Notes: a model not told the origin generated them from the sequence alone. A stretch of DNA of 64,000 nt from an uncultured Shimia sp. (GCF_947493595.1 NZ_CANLRL010000001.1:1054001-1118000); one strand, 5' to 3'; shown: positions 38,569 through 47,825, counted from the first letter of the stretch. A program made the numbers and translations.

Positions 38569-40044
38569 CTACAGCTTGTAGATGTCACCAAACTTGGCTT
38601 CCAGATAATCCAGCAATGGGTCGCCGCTTGGGTCCTTGCCGGTCGCATGCACAATCGTGTCCGCCGGTTTGCGTAACCCGCCATGCTGCTGCAGATTTTC
38701 CCGCAACCAACCCGTTGCCGCCGAGGTGTCGCCCTGCGCCAGTTGCGTATCCAGGTTTGGTACTGCTGCCCGCATCGCGTCGTTCAAACATCCTGCGTAA
38801 ACATTGCCCAGAGAATAGGTCGGAAAGTAGCCAAACAACCCGACCGACCAATGAACGTCCTGCAACACGCCATTAGACGGCTTGTCCACCGCATAGCCAA
38901 AGTCAGCCTTGAAGCGGTCATTCCACGCCGCTTCCAGATCGCCGACTGCCAGATCGCCCAGCATCAAGGCCCGCTCCAGATCAAAGCGCAGCATGATGTG
39001 CAGGTTATATTGCACTTCATCAGCCTCAGTCCGGATATAGCCATCGTTCACTCGGTTCACCGTACCATAAAACGCTTCTGCATTGTCGATGCCAAAATCA
39101 CCAAACTCCGCTTTCATCTGCTCAAAAAGCCAACCGGTATAGGCGCGCGAGCGGCCCATCTGGTTCTCATAAATCCGGCTCTGGCTCTCGTGCACACCCA
39201 TCGACACGCCGCGCCCAAGAGGAGTCAAAAGATACGCATCATCAATGCCTTGCTCATAAGCCGCGTGGCCAACTTCGTGGATCGTGGAATAGAAGCAGTT
39301 GAAAGGATCACTTTCGCTGGTGCGCGTGGTGATGCGCACATCTTTACCAGAGCCCGAGCAGAACGGATGCGTGACACAATCAATGCGCCCATGGTCAAAG
39401 TCATAGCCAAAGCTTGCCGCCAGCTTGGCTGTCAGCGCCATCTGCTTATCCGAAGAAAAGTGGCCAGACAGCTTCTGCGGTGCCTCAGCGGCCAAAACGG
39501 CCGCCCGCAATGCCACCAACCGGGGCCGCATCGCGTCAAACATCGCTGCGATTTCTTCAGCGGTCATCTCCGGCTCATAGTCATCCACCATGGCGTCATA
39601 GACATCACCACCAGCGGCCAGCGCCTGCCCTTCCTGCCGCTTTAGGTTCACCACCTCTTCCAGAGTTGGCAAAAACCCGGCCACATCTTCATCCGAGCGC
39701 GCCTGCGCCCAGATACCCTGCGCTTGACTGGTCACCTTGGCAATTTCCGCCGCCAGATCCGCAGGCACCTTGGAGGTCCGCTCAAACGACTTGCGGATAT
39801 GGCGCACCTGCGCCCGGCCGACCTCGTCCAGCTGTGCCTCATCAATCGCGGCAAGCCACTCACCAACCTTGGGATCAATTCTGCGCGCGTGTAGCACACT
39901 TTCCATCGCCGCCATCTCTTCGGCCCGCTGTGGCGCGGCACCAACCGGCATAATCGCCTCTTGGTCCCAGCCCAAACGTCCTGCTACTTCGCCCAACGCC
40001 TGTGTGGTATGGGTAAACCCCATCAACTGCTCATATGCAGACAT
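38569..40044 (-). CDS. Carboxypeptidase Taq, M32 family
   Basis: A 491-residue zinc metallocarboxypeptidase of the M32 family, cytoplasmic, removing C-terminal residues from peptides. The zinc site is HEVGH at 256-260 with Glu286 in the following HESQSR as third ligand. Other family segments are RITTR (about 237-241) and DVHWSVGLFGYFPTYSLGN (the DxxW-GxxGYFPTY motif) near the C-terminus. The length is normal. ATG 40044 was chosen because family members start with this Ser-Ala-Tyr region. It ends at a bidirectional terminator, and ctaA lies 16 bases upstream on the same strand. Confidence 0.95.
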   Translation of the reverse strand: MSAYEQLMGFTHTTQALGEVAGRLGWDQEAIMPVGAAPQRAEEMAAMESVLHARRIDPKVGEWLAAIDEAQLDEVGRAQVRHIRKSFERTSKVPADLAAEIAKVTSQAQGIWAQARSDEDVAGFLPTLEEVVNLKRQEGQALAAGGDVYDAMVDDYEPEMTAEEIAAMFDAMRPRLVALRAAVLAAEAPQKLSGHFSSDKQMALTAKLAASFGYDFDHGRIDCVTHPFCSGSGKDVRITTRTSESDPFNCFYSTIHEVGHAAYEQGIDDAYLLTPLGRGVSMGVHESQSRIYENQMGRSRAYTGWLFEQMKAEFGDFGIDNAEAFYGTVNRVNDGYIRTEADEVQYNLHIMLRFDLERALMLGDLAVGDLEAAWNDRFKADFGYAVDKPSNGVLQDVHWSVGLFGYFPTYSLGNVYAGCLNDAMRAAVPNLDTQLAQGDTSAATGWLRENLQQHGGLRKPADTIVHATGKDPSGDPLLDYLEAKFGDIYKL

Positions 40045-40060
40045 TCTTGTTTTCCTTCTC

Positions 40061-41212
40061 TCAGGATGCGTCACGCACCGAGGTTGCAATCGGATAGTGG
40101 CTCAGGAACCGCGCCCGCAGGATCAGGACCCAGACCACAACAGCAATGGCTTGGTGCGTAATCGCAATATGCACCTGTGCCGCGTAAAGCACTGTGGCGA
40201 TGCCAACCGCAATCTGCACCGCAATTGCAGCGAAGGCAGCATTAAACGCAAACCGCGTGTGCCCATGCGCGGAGCCTTGCCCACGCCGCCACACCGCAAT
40301 GGCAAAAATCAGCAAGAGATAACCCCAGATCCGGTGCGTGAACTGCACAAGCCCTGGATTCTCAAAGAAGTTCCGCCAAAGCGGCTCCATATACAACGCA
40401 TCTGCCGGAAACAGGTTCCCACCCATCATTGGCCAATCGGTAAAGCTGCGGCCCGCATCAATTCCGGCCACCAAAGCGCCCAGCAGAATCTGAACACCTG
40501 TCATGTGCAACAGGCCCGTGGACATGCCAAACAGCTTGGCCTCTTTGCCACGCCGAGCCTGCATCAGGTCGCGCTCGCTGCGCCCAAGCAACAGAATGTA
40601 CCATGTGATGAACCCAAGGATCACAAAAGCCAGCCCCAGATGGGTCGCCAAACGGTAGCTCGCCACCGTGGTCACACCCTCACCAGAGGTCACGCCACTG
40701 GCAACCATCCACCAGCCCACAGCGCCTTGTAACCCGCCAAGCGTGCCAATCAGAAACAGTCGACCAGTCCACCCGGTTGGAATTTGCCGCGCAAGGGCAA
40801 AACCTGCAAAGCCAAGCGCCCAGACAAGACCAATCACGCGGCCAAGCTGGCGGTGTCCCCATTCCCACCAATAGATGTGTTTAAAGTCCGCCAGGGTCAT
40901 CCAGTTGTTGTCGATCGCCCACTGGTCAATCTGCTTGTATTTGTCGAACTCACCCTGCCAATCTGCTTCGCTCATCGGCGGGATCGCTCCAGTCACGGGG
41001 CGCCACTCTGTGATCGACAACCCACTGTCGGTCAGGCGAGTCAGCCCCCCCACGGCAATCATCACAAAGACCAGTGCAAACAAGATCATCAGCCAGATTC
41101 GAATGCCACGCCGCGCGCCTTTGGCGCCGCTGTCGATCACACCCACCGCACTGGGGGCTTCTTTGGGTCCGTCTTCGCTGACCTCTTCAAAAATGCTGCG
41201 CTTCTGGCTCAT
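40061..41212 (-). CDS. ctaA: Heme A synthase (CtaA/COX15)
   Basis: A 383-residue, eight-helix membrane protein converting heme O to heme A for aa3-type cytochrome oxidase. The pattern of conserved histidines is present: FKHIYWWEWGHRQLGR in the first half and VQFTHRIWGY plus HIAITHQA in the second, ligating two hemes. ATG 41212 (MSQKRSIFEE) is the plausible start; 13 more codons upstream are open. It is 16 bases upstream of the M32 carboxypeptidase gene, probably a shared transcript without a functional link. Confidence 0.95.
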   Translation of the reverse strand: MSQKRSIFEEVSEDGPKEAPSAVGVIDSGAKGARRGIRIWLMILFALVFVMIAVGGLTRLTDSGLSITEWRPVTGAIPPMSEADWQGEFDKYKQIDQWAIDNNWMTLADFKHIYWWEWGHRQLGRVIGLVWALGFAGFALARQIPTGWTGRLFLIGTLGGLQGAVGWWMVASGVTSGEGVTTVASYRLATHLGLAFVILGFITWYILLLGRSERDLMQARRGKEAKLFGMSTGLLHMTGVQILLGALVAGIDAGRSFTDWPMMGGNLFPADALYMEPLWRNFFENPGLVQFTHRIWGYLLLIFAIAVWRRGQGSAHGHTRFAFNAAFAAIAVQIAVGIATVLYAAQVHIAITHQAIAVVVWVLILRARFLSHYPIATSVRDAS

Positions 41213-41315
41213 CGCTGTCTCCAAATCTTGGCGCGAGCCTAGTGGGGCCACGCCGAAGCTTCAACCACTCTCAGATACGTTTTGAATGTTTGTTCAGCCG
41301 TACGGCAAATGGCAC

Positions 41316-42062
41316 TTATTGCCCTTTTTCTTTCCACCGTACCATCTGCCGCATCACACCATGCAACATCTGTACATCCGCCCGGGTGAGCCGCATCCGG
41401 CTCCACATATTGCGCAGATTGACCTTCATGTTTTCCGCTTTTTCCTCGGGGAAAAAGAAGTTGGCCTCTTCAAGCCGCTCTTCATAATGCCGCCCCAGCG
41501 CGTCGATATCGGCATTGCTGGCCCAGTCGGTTTTGGCCAAATCCACCCGCTCGTGCACAATATCTGCGCTTTGGCGACGCCACTCATAAGCTGTCAGCAA
41601 CACACATTGCGCCAAATTCAGCGAGGCATACTCTGGATTAACCGGCACATTGATGATCGCATTGGCCCGCGCGATGTCCTCATTCTCAAGCCCGGCCCGC
41701 TCCGGCCCAAACAACACCGCCACTTTCTCCCCACGTGCAATCATCTCAGCGGCTTGCTTCATCGCTGTCTCCGGCGTCACCACCGGTTTGGTCAGCCCGC
41801 GCGCGCGCGCCGTGGTGGCAAACACATAATGACAATCTTCCAGCGCCTGTTCCGTGGTTTCGGTCAATAAGGCGCCATCCAGCACCCGCCCTGCGCCTGA
41901 CGCCATGGCCACCGCGCGCTCATTGGGCCAACCGTCACGCGGGGCAACAACCCGCATCTTGTCCAAACCAAAGTTCAACATCGCCCGCGCGGCACCGCCG
42001 ATGTTTTCCCCCATCTGAGGGCGCACAAGCACAAAAGCGGGCTGCGGTGTGGCACTGGTCAT
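41316..42062 (-). CDS. TrmJ-type tRNA 2'-O-methyltransferase (SPOUT)
   Basis: A 248-residue SPOUT-class RNA methyltransferase, closest in layout to TrmJ, which 2'-O-methylates position 32 of tRNAs. The knotted SAM-binding motifs are visible: VRPQMGENIGGAARAM (motif 1), VLFGPERAGLENEDI (motif 2) and NPEYASLNLAQCVLLTAYE (motif 3). The C-terminal 80 residues form the helical TrmJ extension. It stands alone on the minus strand. The sequence beyond its start holds a dispersed repeat (42125-42159) and a divergent TfoX-N gene. Confidence 0.9.
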   Translation of the reverse strand: MTSATPQPAFVLVRPQMGENIGGAARAMLNFGLDKMRVVAPRDGWPNERAVAMASGAGRVLDGALLTETTEQALEDCHYVFATTARARGLTKPVVTPETAMKQAAEMIARGEKVAVLFGPERAGLENEDIARANAIINVPVNPEYASLNLAQCVLLTAYEWRRQSADIVHERVDLAKTDWASNADIDALGRHYEERLEEANFFFPEEKAENMKVNLRNMWSRMRLTRADVQMLHGVMRQMVRWKEKGQ

Positions 42063-42124
42063 GGCTCTCTCCTAAAAATCCGCTCGCTGATACCTCCGCC
42101 CCCCAAACAAAACAAGCCGCCCCG

Positions 42125-42159
42125 CTTCATTTGGCTATAAATATCCCCGCCGGAGGCAT
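42125..42159. repeat. Dispersed intergenic repeat, copy 2 (most complete)
   Basis: CTTCATTTGGCTATAAATAT followed by CCCCGCCGGAGGCAT. Related fragments occur at 38496-38517, 45895-45921 and, inverted, at 63649-63672. All are outside genes. Confidence 0.55.
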
Positions 42160-42192
42160 AGAATCTCCAAGCACAGCACCGGAGGAAACAAA

Positions 42193-42522
42193 ATGGCTTA
42201 TGACGAAGGACACGCCACGCTGATGCGTGAAGATTTGCAAGACATCGAAGGCATCAGTGAAAAGAAGATGTTTGGCGGCCTGTGTTTCCTACATCACGGC
42301 AATATGGTGTGCGGCGTACACAAGGGCGGCGGCATGGCTCGAGTTGGCAAATCCCGCGAAGCAGAAGCCCTGCAAATAGACGGCGTTGCCCCGCTCTCAT
42401 TCACCGGCCGAAAGATGGGCGGCATGGTGGATCTCTCTGAAGACCTTCTGGGCGATGATGACCTGCGTGCACAAGTGATCGCGCTGGCTTTAACCAACGC
42501 GCAAAGTCTTCCGCCCAAATAG
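42193..42522 (+). CDS. TfoX N-terminal domain protein
   Basis: A 109-residue stand-alone TfoX N-terminal domain. The KKMFGGLCFLHHGNMVCGV stretch is the domain core. Proteins of this length lack the C-terminal TfoX half that mediates competence control in gammaproteobacteria, and in alphaproteobacteria their role is unknown. ATG 42193 follows a strong GGAGG ribosome site by about eight bases. It is followed after 84 bases by the ThiE-like gene on the same strand. Confidence 0.88.
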   Translation: MAYDEGHATLMREDLQDIEGISEKKMFGGLCFLHHGNMVCGVHKGGGMARVGKSREAEALQIDGVAPLSFTGRKMGGMVDLSEDLLGDDDLRAQVIALALTNAQSLPPK

Positions 42523-42606
42523 CCAACTCCTGATAGCCAAGCGGTAAAATCCGCGCTATAGCGACGCGATCCAAAAACTCGCACAAAGACCATCTGGAGC
42601 CCGAGC

Positions 42607-43230
42607 ATGTCCGACACAGAGCTGCCGCAGATCTATCTGATCACCCCGCCGGAAATCGAACTCTCCCGCTTCCCCGATCAACTGGCCTCGGTGCTGGATA
42701 CCGCCGACATCGCCTGTGTGCGCATGGCGCTTGCGACCAAAGATGAAGACCGGCTGTCCCGCGCCGCTGATGCGCTGCGCGAAGTTGCGCACGCCCGCGA
42801 TGTGGCGATTGTGATCGACGAACACGTGCAATTGTCTGAGCGTTTGGGCCTCGACGGCGTGCATCTCACCGACGCCGCGCGCTCCGTGGCCAAAACCCGC
42901 AAGGAATTGGGACAAGACGCTATTGTTGGTGCCTTCTGCGGCGCCTCTTCCCACGAGGGCATGTCCGCTGGCGAAAACGGTGCGGACTATGTGGCCTTTG
43001 GCCCGGTTGGCAGCACCACACTTGGCGATGGAACTCTCGCGGAAAAAGACCTGTTTGAATGGTGGTCCACTATGATCGAGGTGCCCGTTGTGGCCGAAGG
43101 GGCATTGGACACAGACATTATTGCAAAGCTCTCGCCTTTCACTGATTTCTTCGGCATCGGTGAAGAAATCTGGCGCAGCGATGATCCTGCGGCCAAGCTC
43201 AAAGAGCTGCACGGCGCTTTCACCGCGTAA
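42607..43230 (+). CDS. ThiE-like TIM-barrel protein in pseudouridine operon
   Basis: A 207-residue protein of the thiamine-phosphate synthase fold. The barrel cues DGVHLT and GADYVAFGPV are present. However, key ThiE motifs are altered: the usual Q-x-R-x-K strand reads ACVRMALATKDED, the NDR/ND pyrophosphate-binding pair reads VIDEHVQL, and the FPTxTK phosphate loop is replaced by VGSTTLGDG. It is annotated as thiamine phosphate synthase in relatives, but the changed residues make that doubtful. It ends 13 bases before a pseudouridine kinase gene and probably forms an operon with psuK and psuG. ATG 42607 follows GGAG. Confidence 0.75.
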   Translation: MSDTELPQIYLITPPEIELSRFPDQLASVLDTADIACVRMALATKDEDRLSRAADALREVAHARDVAIVIDEHVQLSERLGLDGVHLTDAARSVAKTRKELGQDAIVGAFCGASSHEGMSAGENGADYVAFGPVGSTTLGDGTLAEKDLFEWWSTMIEVPVVAEGALDTDIIAKLSPFTDFFGIGEEIWRSDDPAAKLKELHGAFTA

Positions 43231-43243
43231 GTAAGGGGCCTCC

Positions 43244-44149
43244 ATGACCACACAGGCATCCACACAGCCAGACATCCTCTGCATCGGCTCCGTTCTTTGG
43301 GACATCATCGGCCGCGCGCCAAGCCATATGCGCCAGGGCTCCGACGTGCCGGGCCGCATCTCCCGCCTGCCCGGCGGTGTGGCCTGGAACATCGCCATGA
43401 CATTGGCGCGCTTTGGCCTGCGCCCCGCCGCTCTCTCGGCCATTGGTCAGGATGTGGAAGGTGACGAATTGATGACCGCCTGCACTGAGATGGGCGCGAT
43501 CATGGATTACGTCTATCGGTCCGCTGATCTGCCCACCGACACCTATATGGCGGTTGAAGGCAAGAACGGTCTGATCGCCGCCATCGCAGATGCCCACAGC
43601 TTGGAAGCGGCGGGTGACAAAATCCTCAGCCCGCTTGAGGATGGGACATTGGGTAACGAAACCAGCCCCTACACTGGTTTGATTGCGCTTGATGGCAACC
43701 TGACACAGCGTCTGCTGGATCAAATCGCCCGCAGCCCCCTCTTTTCCTCGGCTGACCTGCGCGTTGCTCCGGCCTCTCCGGGCAAAGCCGAACGTCTGAT
43801 GCCCTTCCTGATGCACTCTCGCGCCGTGCTCTATGTCAACCTCGAGGAAGCAGGCTATCTCTGCAAAACCGAATTCACATCGTCAAAAGAGGCTGCCGCA
43901 GCCCTATTGGAACGCGGCGCCGCCCGTGCCCTGGTAACCGATGGCGGCAATGACGCCTCTGACGGCACCGCTGACGGCGTGATCACCCAACAACCACCTG
44001 CCGTCCTGGTGACCCGTGTCACCGGCGCCGGTGACACTTTTATGGCCGCGCACATCGTGGCTGAATCGCAAAACTGCTCCCGTGAAGAGGCGCTCGACCG
44101 CGCTTTGACGGCAGCCGCAAAATATGTTTCCGGAGAACACGCCACATGA
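43244..44149 (+). CDS. psuK: PfkB-family kinase, probable pseudouridine kinase
   Basis: A 301-residue ribokinase/PfkB-family sugar kinase. The N-terminal family block is GRISRLPGGVAWNIAMTLARFG. The C-terminal signature is RVTGAGDTFMAAH, containing the anion hole and the catalytic aspartate. Substrate assignment as pseudouridine comes from context: it overlaps psuG by four bases (ATGA), the standard kinase/glycosidase pair for pseudouridine breakdown. It would make pseudouridine-5'-phosphate in the cytoplasm. Confidence 0.86.
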   Translation: MTTQASTQPDILCIGSVLWDIIGRAPSHMRQGSDVPGRISRLPGGVAWNIAMTLARFGLRPAALSAIGQDVEGDELMTACTEMGAIMDYVYRSADLPTDTYMAVEGKNGLIAAIADAHSLEAAGDKILSPLEDGTLGNETSPYTGLIALDGNLTQRLLDQIARSPLFSSADLRVAPASPGKAERLMPFLMHSRAVLYVNLEEAGYLCKTEFTSSKEAAAALLERGAARALVTDGGNDASDGTADGVITQQPPAVLVTRVTGAGDTFMAAHIVAESQNCSREEALDRALTAAAKYVSGEHAT

Positions 44150-45063
44150 GCCTCATTTCCCTTGACCTGGTCCTTTCCCCCGAAGTGGAAGACGCCAAGA
44201 AAAACGGCACGCCGATTGTGGCGCTGGAAAGCACCATCATCACCCACGGCATGCCATATCCGCAAAACCTTGAGGTCGCGAAGCAGGTCGAAGCCGACAT
44301 TCGTGCAAAGGGCGCCGTGCCAGCAACCATGGCTGTGCTGAACGGCACATTGCATGCCGGCCTGACCGAAGCGCAGCTGGAAGAGCTCGCCCAGGCCAAA
44401 AACGTCGCCAAAGTCTCCCGCGCAGACATGCCTGTGATCATGGCACAGGGCCGCACCGGCGCCACCACCGTGGCCGCCACCATGATCGCGGCCCATCTGG
44501 CGGGCATCGACGTCTTTGCCACCGGCGGCATTGGCGGCGTGCACAAAGGCGCGGAAGACAGTTTTGACATCTCCGCCGACCTCACCGAACTGGCCCACAC
44601 CCCGGTCACCGTTGTGGCGGCAGGTGCCAAAGCCATTCTCGACGTGCCCAAAACCCTGGAAGTGCTCGAAACCAACGGCGTGCCGGTCATCACCTATGGC
44701 CAAGACAGTTTCCCAGCCTTCTGGTCCGCCACGTCAGATCTCACCACTCCTCTGCGCATGGACTGTGCCGCAGACATCGCCGCGGCCCATAAAACCCGCG
44801 GCGCGATGGCCTTACCGGGCGGTCAGTTGGTTGCCAATCCAATCCCGACCGCTGACGAAATTCCGGCGTCGGAACTGGCTCCGGTGATTGCCCAAGCCAC
44901 GCAAGAGGCCGAGGACCAAGGCGTTTCAGGCAAAGACGTCACGCCTTTCCTTTTGGCACGCATCTTTGAGCTCACAGACGGAAAATCTCTGGTCGCCAAC
45001 ATCGCGCTGGTGCGCAACAACGCGCGACTGGCCGCAGACATCGCCGCCGCACTCAAGGCTTAA
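44146..45063 (+). CDS. psuG: Pseudouridine-5'-phosphate glycosidase
   Basis: A 305-residue PsuG that cleaves the C-C glycosidic bond of pseudouridine-5'-phosphate to uracil and ribose-5-phosphate. Family segments are VALESTIITHGMPYPQN, GRTGATTVAATM, ATGGIGGVHKGAEDSFDISADL (cited in part) and the metal/lysine region. The length is normal. It overlaps the upstream kinase by four bases and is the last gene of the unit. The 141 bases after it contain an imperfect GGCTG/CAGCC hairpin but no clear T run. Confidence 0.95.
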   Translation: MSLISLDLVLSPEVEDAKKNGTPIVALESTIITHGMPYPQNLEVAKQVEADIRAKGAVPATMAVLNGTLHAGLTEAQLEELAQAKNVAKVSRADMPVIMAQGRTGATTVAATMIAAHLAGIDVFATGGIGGVHKGAEDSFDISADLTELAHTPVTVVAAGAKAILDVPKTLEVLETNGVPVITYGQDSFPAFWSATSDLTTPLRMDCAADIAAAHKTRGAMALPGGQLVANPIPTADEIPASELAPVIAQATQEAEDQGVSGKDVTPFLLARIFELTDGKSLVANIALVRNNARLAADIAAALKA

Positions 45064-45204
45064 GCCTCAATCTTGCGAAAATAACAGGCTGCCACGGCGT
45101 TGTGACACGTCGTGACAGCCGCAAAATGTGGCCCCCAAACAATCGTCATTGCAGCGCCACACACAAATGCCTAACTAAATATCAGGCTGACCCTAGGACC
45201 CCTC

Positions 45205-45888
45205 ATGACGACACCTTTTGACGAAAACGACCCACCGCATAAATCCGGCTTCTTTGCCCGCCTGCGGTCCAGCTTTCTGACAGGCATTGTTGTCATTTTG
45301 CCCATCGCGATGACCATTTGGCTGGTCTGGACCTTTGTCGGCTGGGTGGACGGTTTTGTCCTGCCGTTGATCCCCTCCACAATCCAGCCGGAAAAATACA
45401 TCGGCATCAACCTGCGCGGCGTTGGTATGATCATCTTCCTGATCTTCACCATCCTTGTGGGCTGGATTGCCAAAGGCCTGATGGGGCGCTCCTTGCTGCG
45501 CTTTGCAGAAAATCTTGTGTCCCGCATGCCGGTGGTCCGTTCGATCTACTCCGGTGTAAAACAAATCGCGGAAACCGTTTTTGCCCAAACCGAGCGCAGC
45601 TTCGAAAAAGCCTGCCTGATCGAATACCCGCGCCGTGGCATCTGGGCGATTGGATTCATCTCCACCACCGCCAAAGGCGAAGTTGCCGGCTCCGCTCCGA
45701 CCACCAGTCCGCTTGTCGGGGTGTTTGTGCCAACAACGCCCAACCCAACCTCCGGCTTTCTGCTATTTTTCCCAACCGACGACATCATCGAGTTGGAAAT
45801 GTCTGTTGAAGACGCCGCCAAATTGGTGATTTCCGCAGGTCTGGTTTACCCAAACCCCAAAGACCCATCCCAGCCACCGGAAGAGTGA
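45205..45888 (+). CDS. DUF502 membrane protein
   Basis: A 227-residue membrane protein of the DUF502 family. It has two N-terminal membrane helices (about residues 22-45 and 72-95) and a C-terminal soluble domain with the conserved PVVRSIYSGVKQI segment and GVFVPTTPNPTSGFLLFFP, the family hallmark. Function is unknown; homologues occur in plants (COV/LCV-like) and many bacteria. It stands alone between psuG and a converging patatin gene. Confidence 0.9.
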   Translation: MTTPFDENDPPHKSGFFARLRSSFLTGIVVILPIAMTIWLVWTFVGWVDGFVLPLIPSTIQPEKYIGINLRGVGMIIFLIFTILVGWIAKGLMGRSLLRFAENLVSRMPVVRSIYSGVKQIAETVFAQTERSFEKACLIEYPRRGIWAIGFISTTAKGEVAGSAPTTSPLVGVFVPTTPNPTSGFLLFFPTDDIIELEMSVEDAAKLVISAGLVYPNPKDPSQPPEE

Positions 45889-45894
45889 CGCTCG

Positions 45895-45956
45895 CTTCAT
45901 TTGACCCAAAATGTCCCGGGGTGGTCCCATCGCTGATGGGACAGGGGCAGCGCCCC
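45895..45956. repeat. Degenerate dispersed repeat followed by two hairpins
   Basis: Positions 45895-45921 match the copy at 42125 imperfectly (CTTCATTTG then AAA-TCCC). Then GTCCCATC-GCT-GATGGGAC (45924-45942) and GGGGC-AGC-GCCCC (45944-45956) form two adjacent stems. This lies between converging genes and may end transcription on both sides. Confidence 0.55.
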
Positions 45957-46011
45957 TCTAACCGGAGCGCAGCGCCTAAAACCGTGCGTCCCGCAAGGCA
46001 GGCTCCGGCAG

Positions 46012-47037
46012 CTACCCATACATCTCCGCCAAATCCACGGTACCACGCGCGTTCAAATCGGCCTTATGCGCGCTAAGAAAACTCTTGGCCGCCGTCTGCC
46101 CCGCTTCTTTCAAATGAAGCAGAACCGAGGTCACAGGCCAGCTCTTGGTGGCGACCGACAAGCGGTTCATCAGCGCGTCATCCGCAATCATATGCACCTT
46201 CACCTCCCGCTTTTCTTCACGACTCAACGCACCTTGCGCAATCAGCTTTTGCACAAATGCAACGGCGCGCAGTTCACTCAACAGCGATGCATTAAAACTG
46301 ATCTCATTGATCCGGTTGCTGATCTGCTGCGGTGTCACCGGCAAAGTCTCCCGCTGCAACGGGTTGATATTCACAATCACCACATCTTCTGGCAGGTCCT
46401 GTCGGTACAGCGGCCATAATGATGGATTTCCGGTGTAACCACCATCCCAATACGCTTCGGTCTTGCCGGTGGTCTGATCAAACACATTCACCGCCTTAAA
46501 CATGGTTGGCAGACAGGCAGACGCCAACAGCGCATCGGTGCTGATCTCGCGCCCTTCAAACACCCGCGCTTTGCCGGACCGCACGTTTGTGGCACAGACA
46601 AACAGCTTCGGCCCGTCCTCGGCGCAGACTTGATCAAAGCTGAACTGATCGACAATGTCGCGCAGCGGATGCTCGTAAAGCGGCCCCATGGCGTAAGGCG
46701 AGGTCAACCGCTGCATCATATCCGCCGCCATAAACGGCCAGCTGTATTCCATCGCTCGGCTGACCAGCCCAGGCGGCACCGCCGCAAACCAGGCGTCCAT
46801 ACCCGGCACCTGCGCCGCGCCCATCTGCTGCCAGAACCAGTCGAGATTGGCCCGCGCGCCCTCACGCCCGCCTTGCAACAAACCGGCCTTCAATGCCGCG
46901 CCATTCATCGCGCAAGCCGAGGTGCCGGTGATCCCGGCAATCTCGATATCTTCGTCCTGCAACAGAACGTCCAAAACGCCCCAGGTGAAAGCCCCATGCG
47001 CGCCGCCACCCTGCAATGCCAGATTGATACGCTTCAT
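46012..47037 (-). CDS. Patatin-like phospholipase
   Basis: A 341-residue patatin-family hydrolase. The oxyanion glycines are GGGAHG (10-15), the nucleophile is Ser40 in GTSAC, and the dyad aspartate is Asp198 in WDGG. The usual G-x-S-x-G elbow here ends in cysteine rather than glycine (Cys42), an unusual substitution. It is cytoplasmic, with no signal peptide. In Rhodobacterales such a patatin often lies next to 3-hydroxybutyrate dehydrogenase, as here with bdhA 14 bases upstream, so a role in polyhydroxybutyrate granule or lipid turnover is inferred. Confidence 0.88.
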   Translation of the reverse strand: MKRINLALQGGGAHGAFTWGVLDVLLQDEDIEIAGITGTSACAMNGAALKAGLLQGGREGARANLDWFWQQMGAAQVPGMDAWFAAVPPGLVSRAMEYSWPFMAADMMQRLTSPYAMGPLYEHPLRDIVDQFSFDQVCAEDGPKLFVCATNVRSGKARVFEGREISTDALLASACLPTMFKAVNVFDQTTGKTEAYWDGGYTGNPSLWPLYRQDLPEDVVIVNINPLQRETLPVTPQQISNRINEISFNASLLSELRAVAFVQKLIAQGALSREEKREVKVHMIADDALMNRLSVATKSWPVTSVLLHLKEAGQTAAKSFLSAHKADLNARGTVDLAEMYG

Positions 47038-47051
47038 GAGGCCGCTTCCCT

Positions 47052-47825
47052 TTACAATGCGGTCCAGCCGCCATCCACGCTGATGGTGGTGCCGGTGATC
47101 TGCGCCGCCGCATCAGACGCCAAAAAGCACACCGTGCCGCCCAGGTGCTCTACCGTTGCAAACTCGCGGCTAGGTTGACGCTCCAGCATCACCTTCTTGA
47201 TCACCTCGTCGCGACCCATGTTGTATTTCTCCATGGTGTCCGGGATCTGCGCCTCCACCAGCGGCGTCAGCACATAGCCCGGGCAAATCGCATTACAGGT
47301 GATCGGCTCTTCCGCCGTTTCCAACGCAACAGTCTTGGTCATGCCCACCACACCATGCTTGGCCGCAACATACGCCGACTTAAACGGCGACGCTGTCAAA
47401 CCATGCGCACTGGCAATGTTGATCACCCGGCCCCAGCCGCGTTTGCGCATATGTGGCAGCGCAGCCGCTGTGGTGTGAAACGCAGAGTTCATATTTATCG
47501 CAATGATGGCGTCCCACTTCTCTACAGGGAACTCATCAATCGGCGCCACGTGTTGAATGCCAGCGTTGTTCACCAGCACATCACAGCCACCTGCATCCTC
47601 GATCAGCTGGCGACATTGGTCCCCCTTGGACATATCCGCCGCGATGTATCGTGCTTTTACGCCGAACTCCGCCGCAATCTCGGCCGCCAGCGCATGATCT
47701 TCGTCTCGGTTGGTAAAAGAATTCAGCACAACATCCGCTCCAGCCCGCGCCAATTCCCGCGCCACGCCCAGACCGATTCCCGAATTGCTGCCCGTCACAA
47801 TTGCCGTCTTGCCCTGCATTGTCAT
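47052..47825 (-). CDS. bdhA: 3-hydroxybutyrate dehydrogenase
   Basis: A 257-residue short-chain dehydrogenase interconverting 3-hydroxybutyrate and acetoacetate with NAD in polyhydroxybutyrate use. TGSNSGIGLG is the cofactor motif. The catalytic set is Ser in NIASAHG and Y-x3-K in SAYVAAKHG. The closing VDGGWTAL is the BdhA C-terminus. ATG 47825 is preceded by AGGA at eight bases; another ATG two codons later is possible. The longer open frame to 48065 crosses a terminator and is rejected. It overlaps nothing but lies 14 bases upstream of the patatin gene. Confidence 0.93.
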   Translation of the reverse strand: MTMQGKTAIVTGSNSGIGLGVARELARAGADVVLNSFTNRDEDHALAAEIAAEFGVKARYIAADMSKGDQCRQLIEDAGGCDVLVNNAGIQHVAPIDEFPVEKWDAIIAINMNSAFHTTAAALPHMRKRGWGRVINIASAHGLTASPFKSAYVAAKHGVVGMTKTVALETAEEPITCNAICPGYVLTPLVEAQIPDTMEKYNMGRDEVIKKVMLERQPSREFATVEHLGGTVCFLASDAAAQITGTTISVDGGWTAL

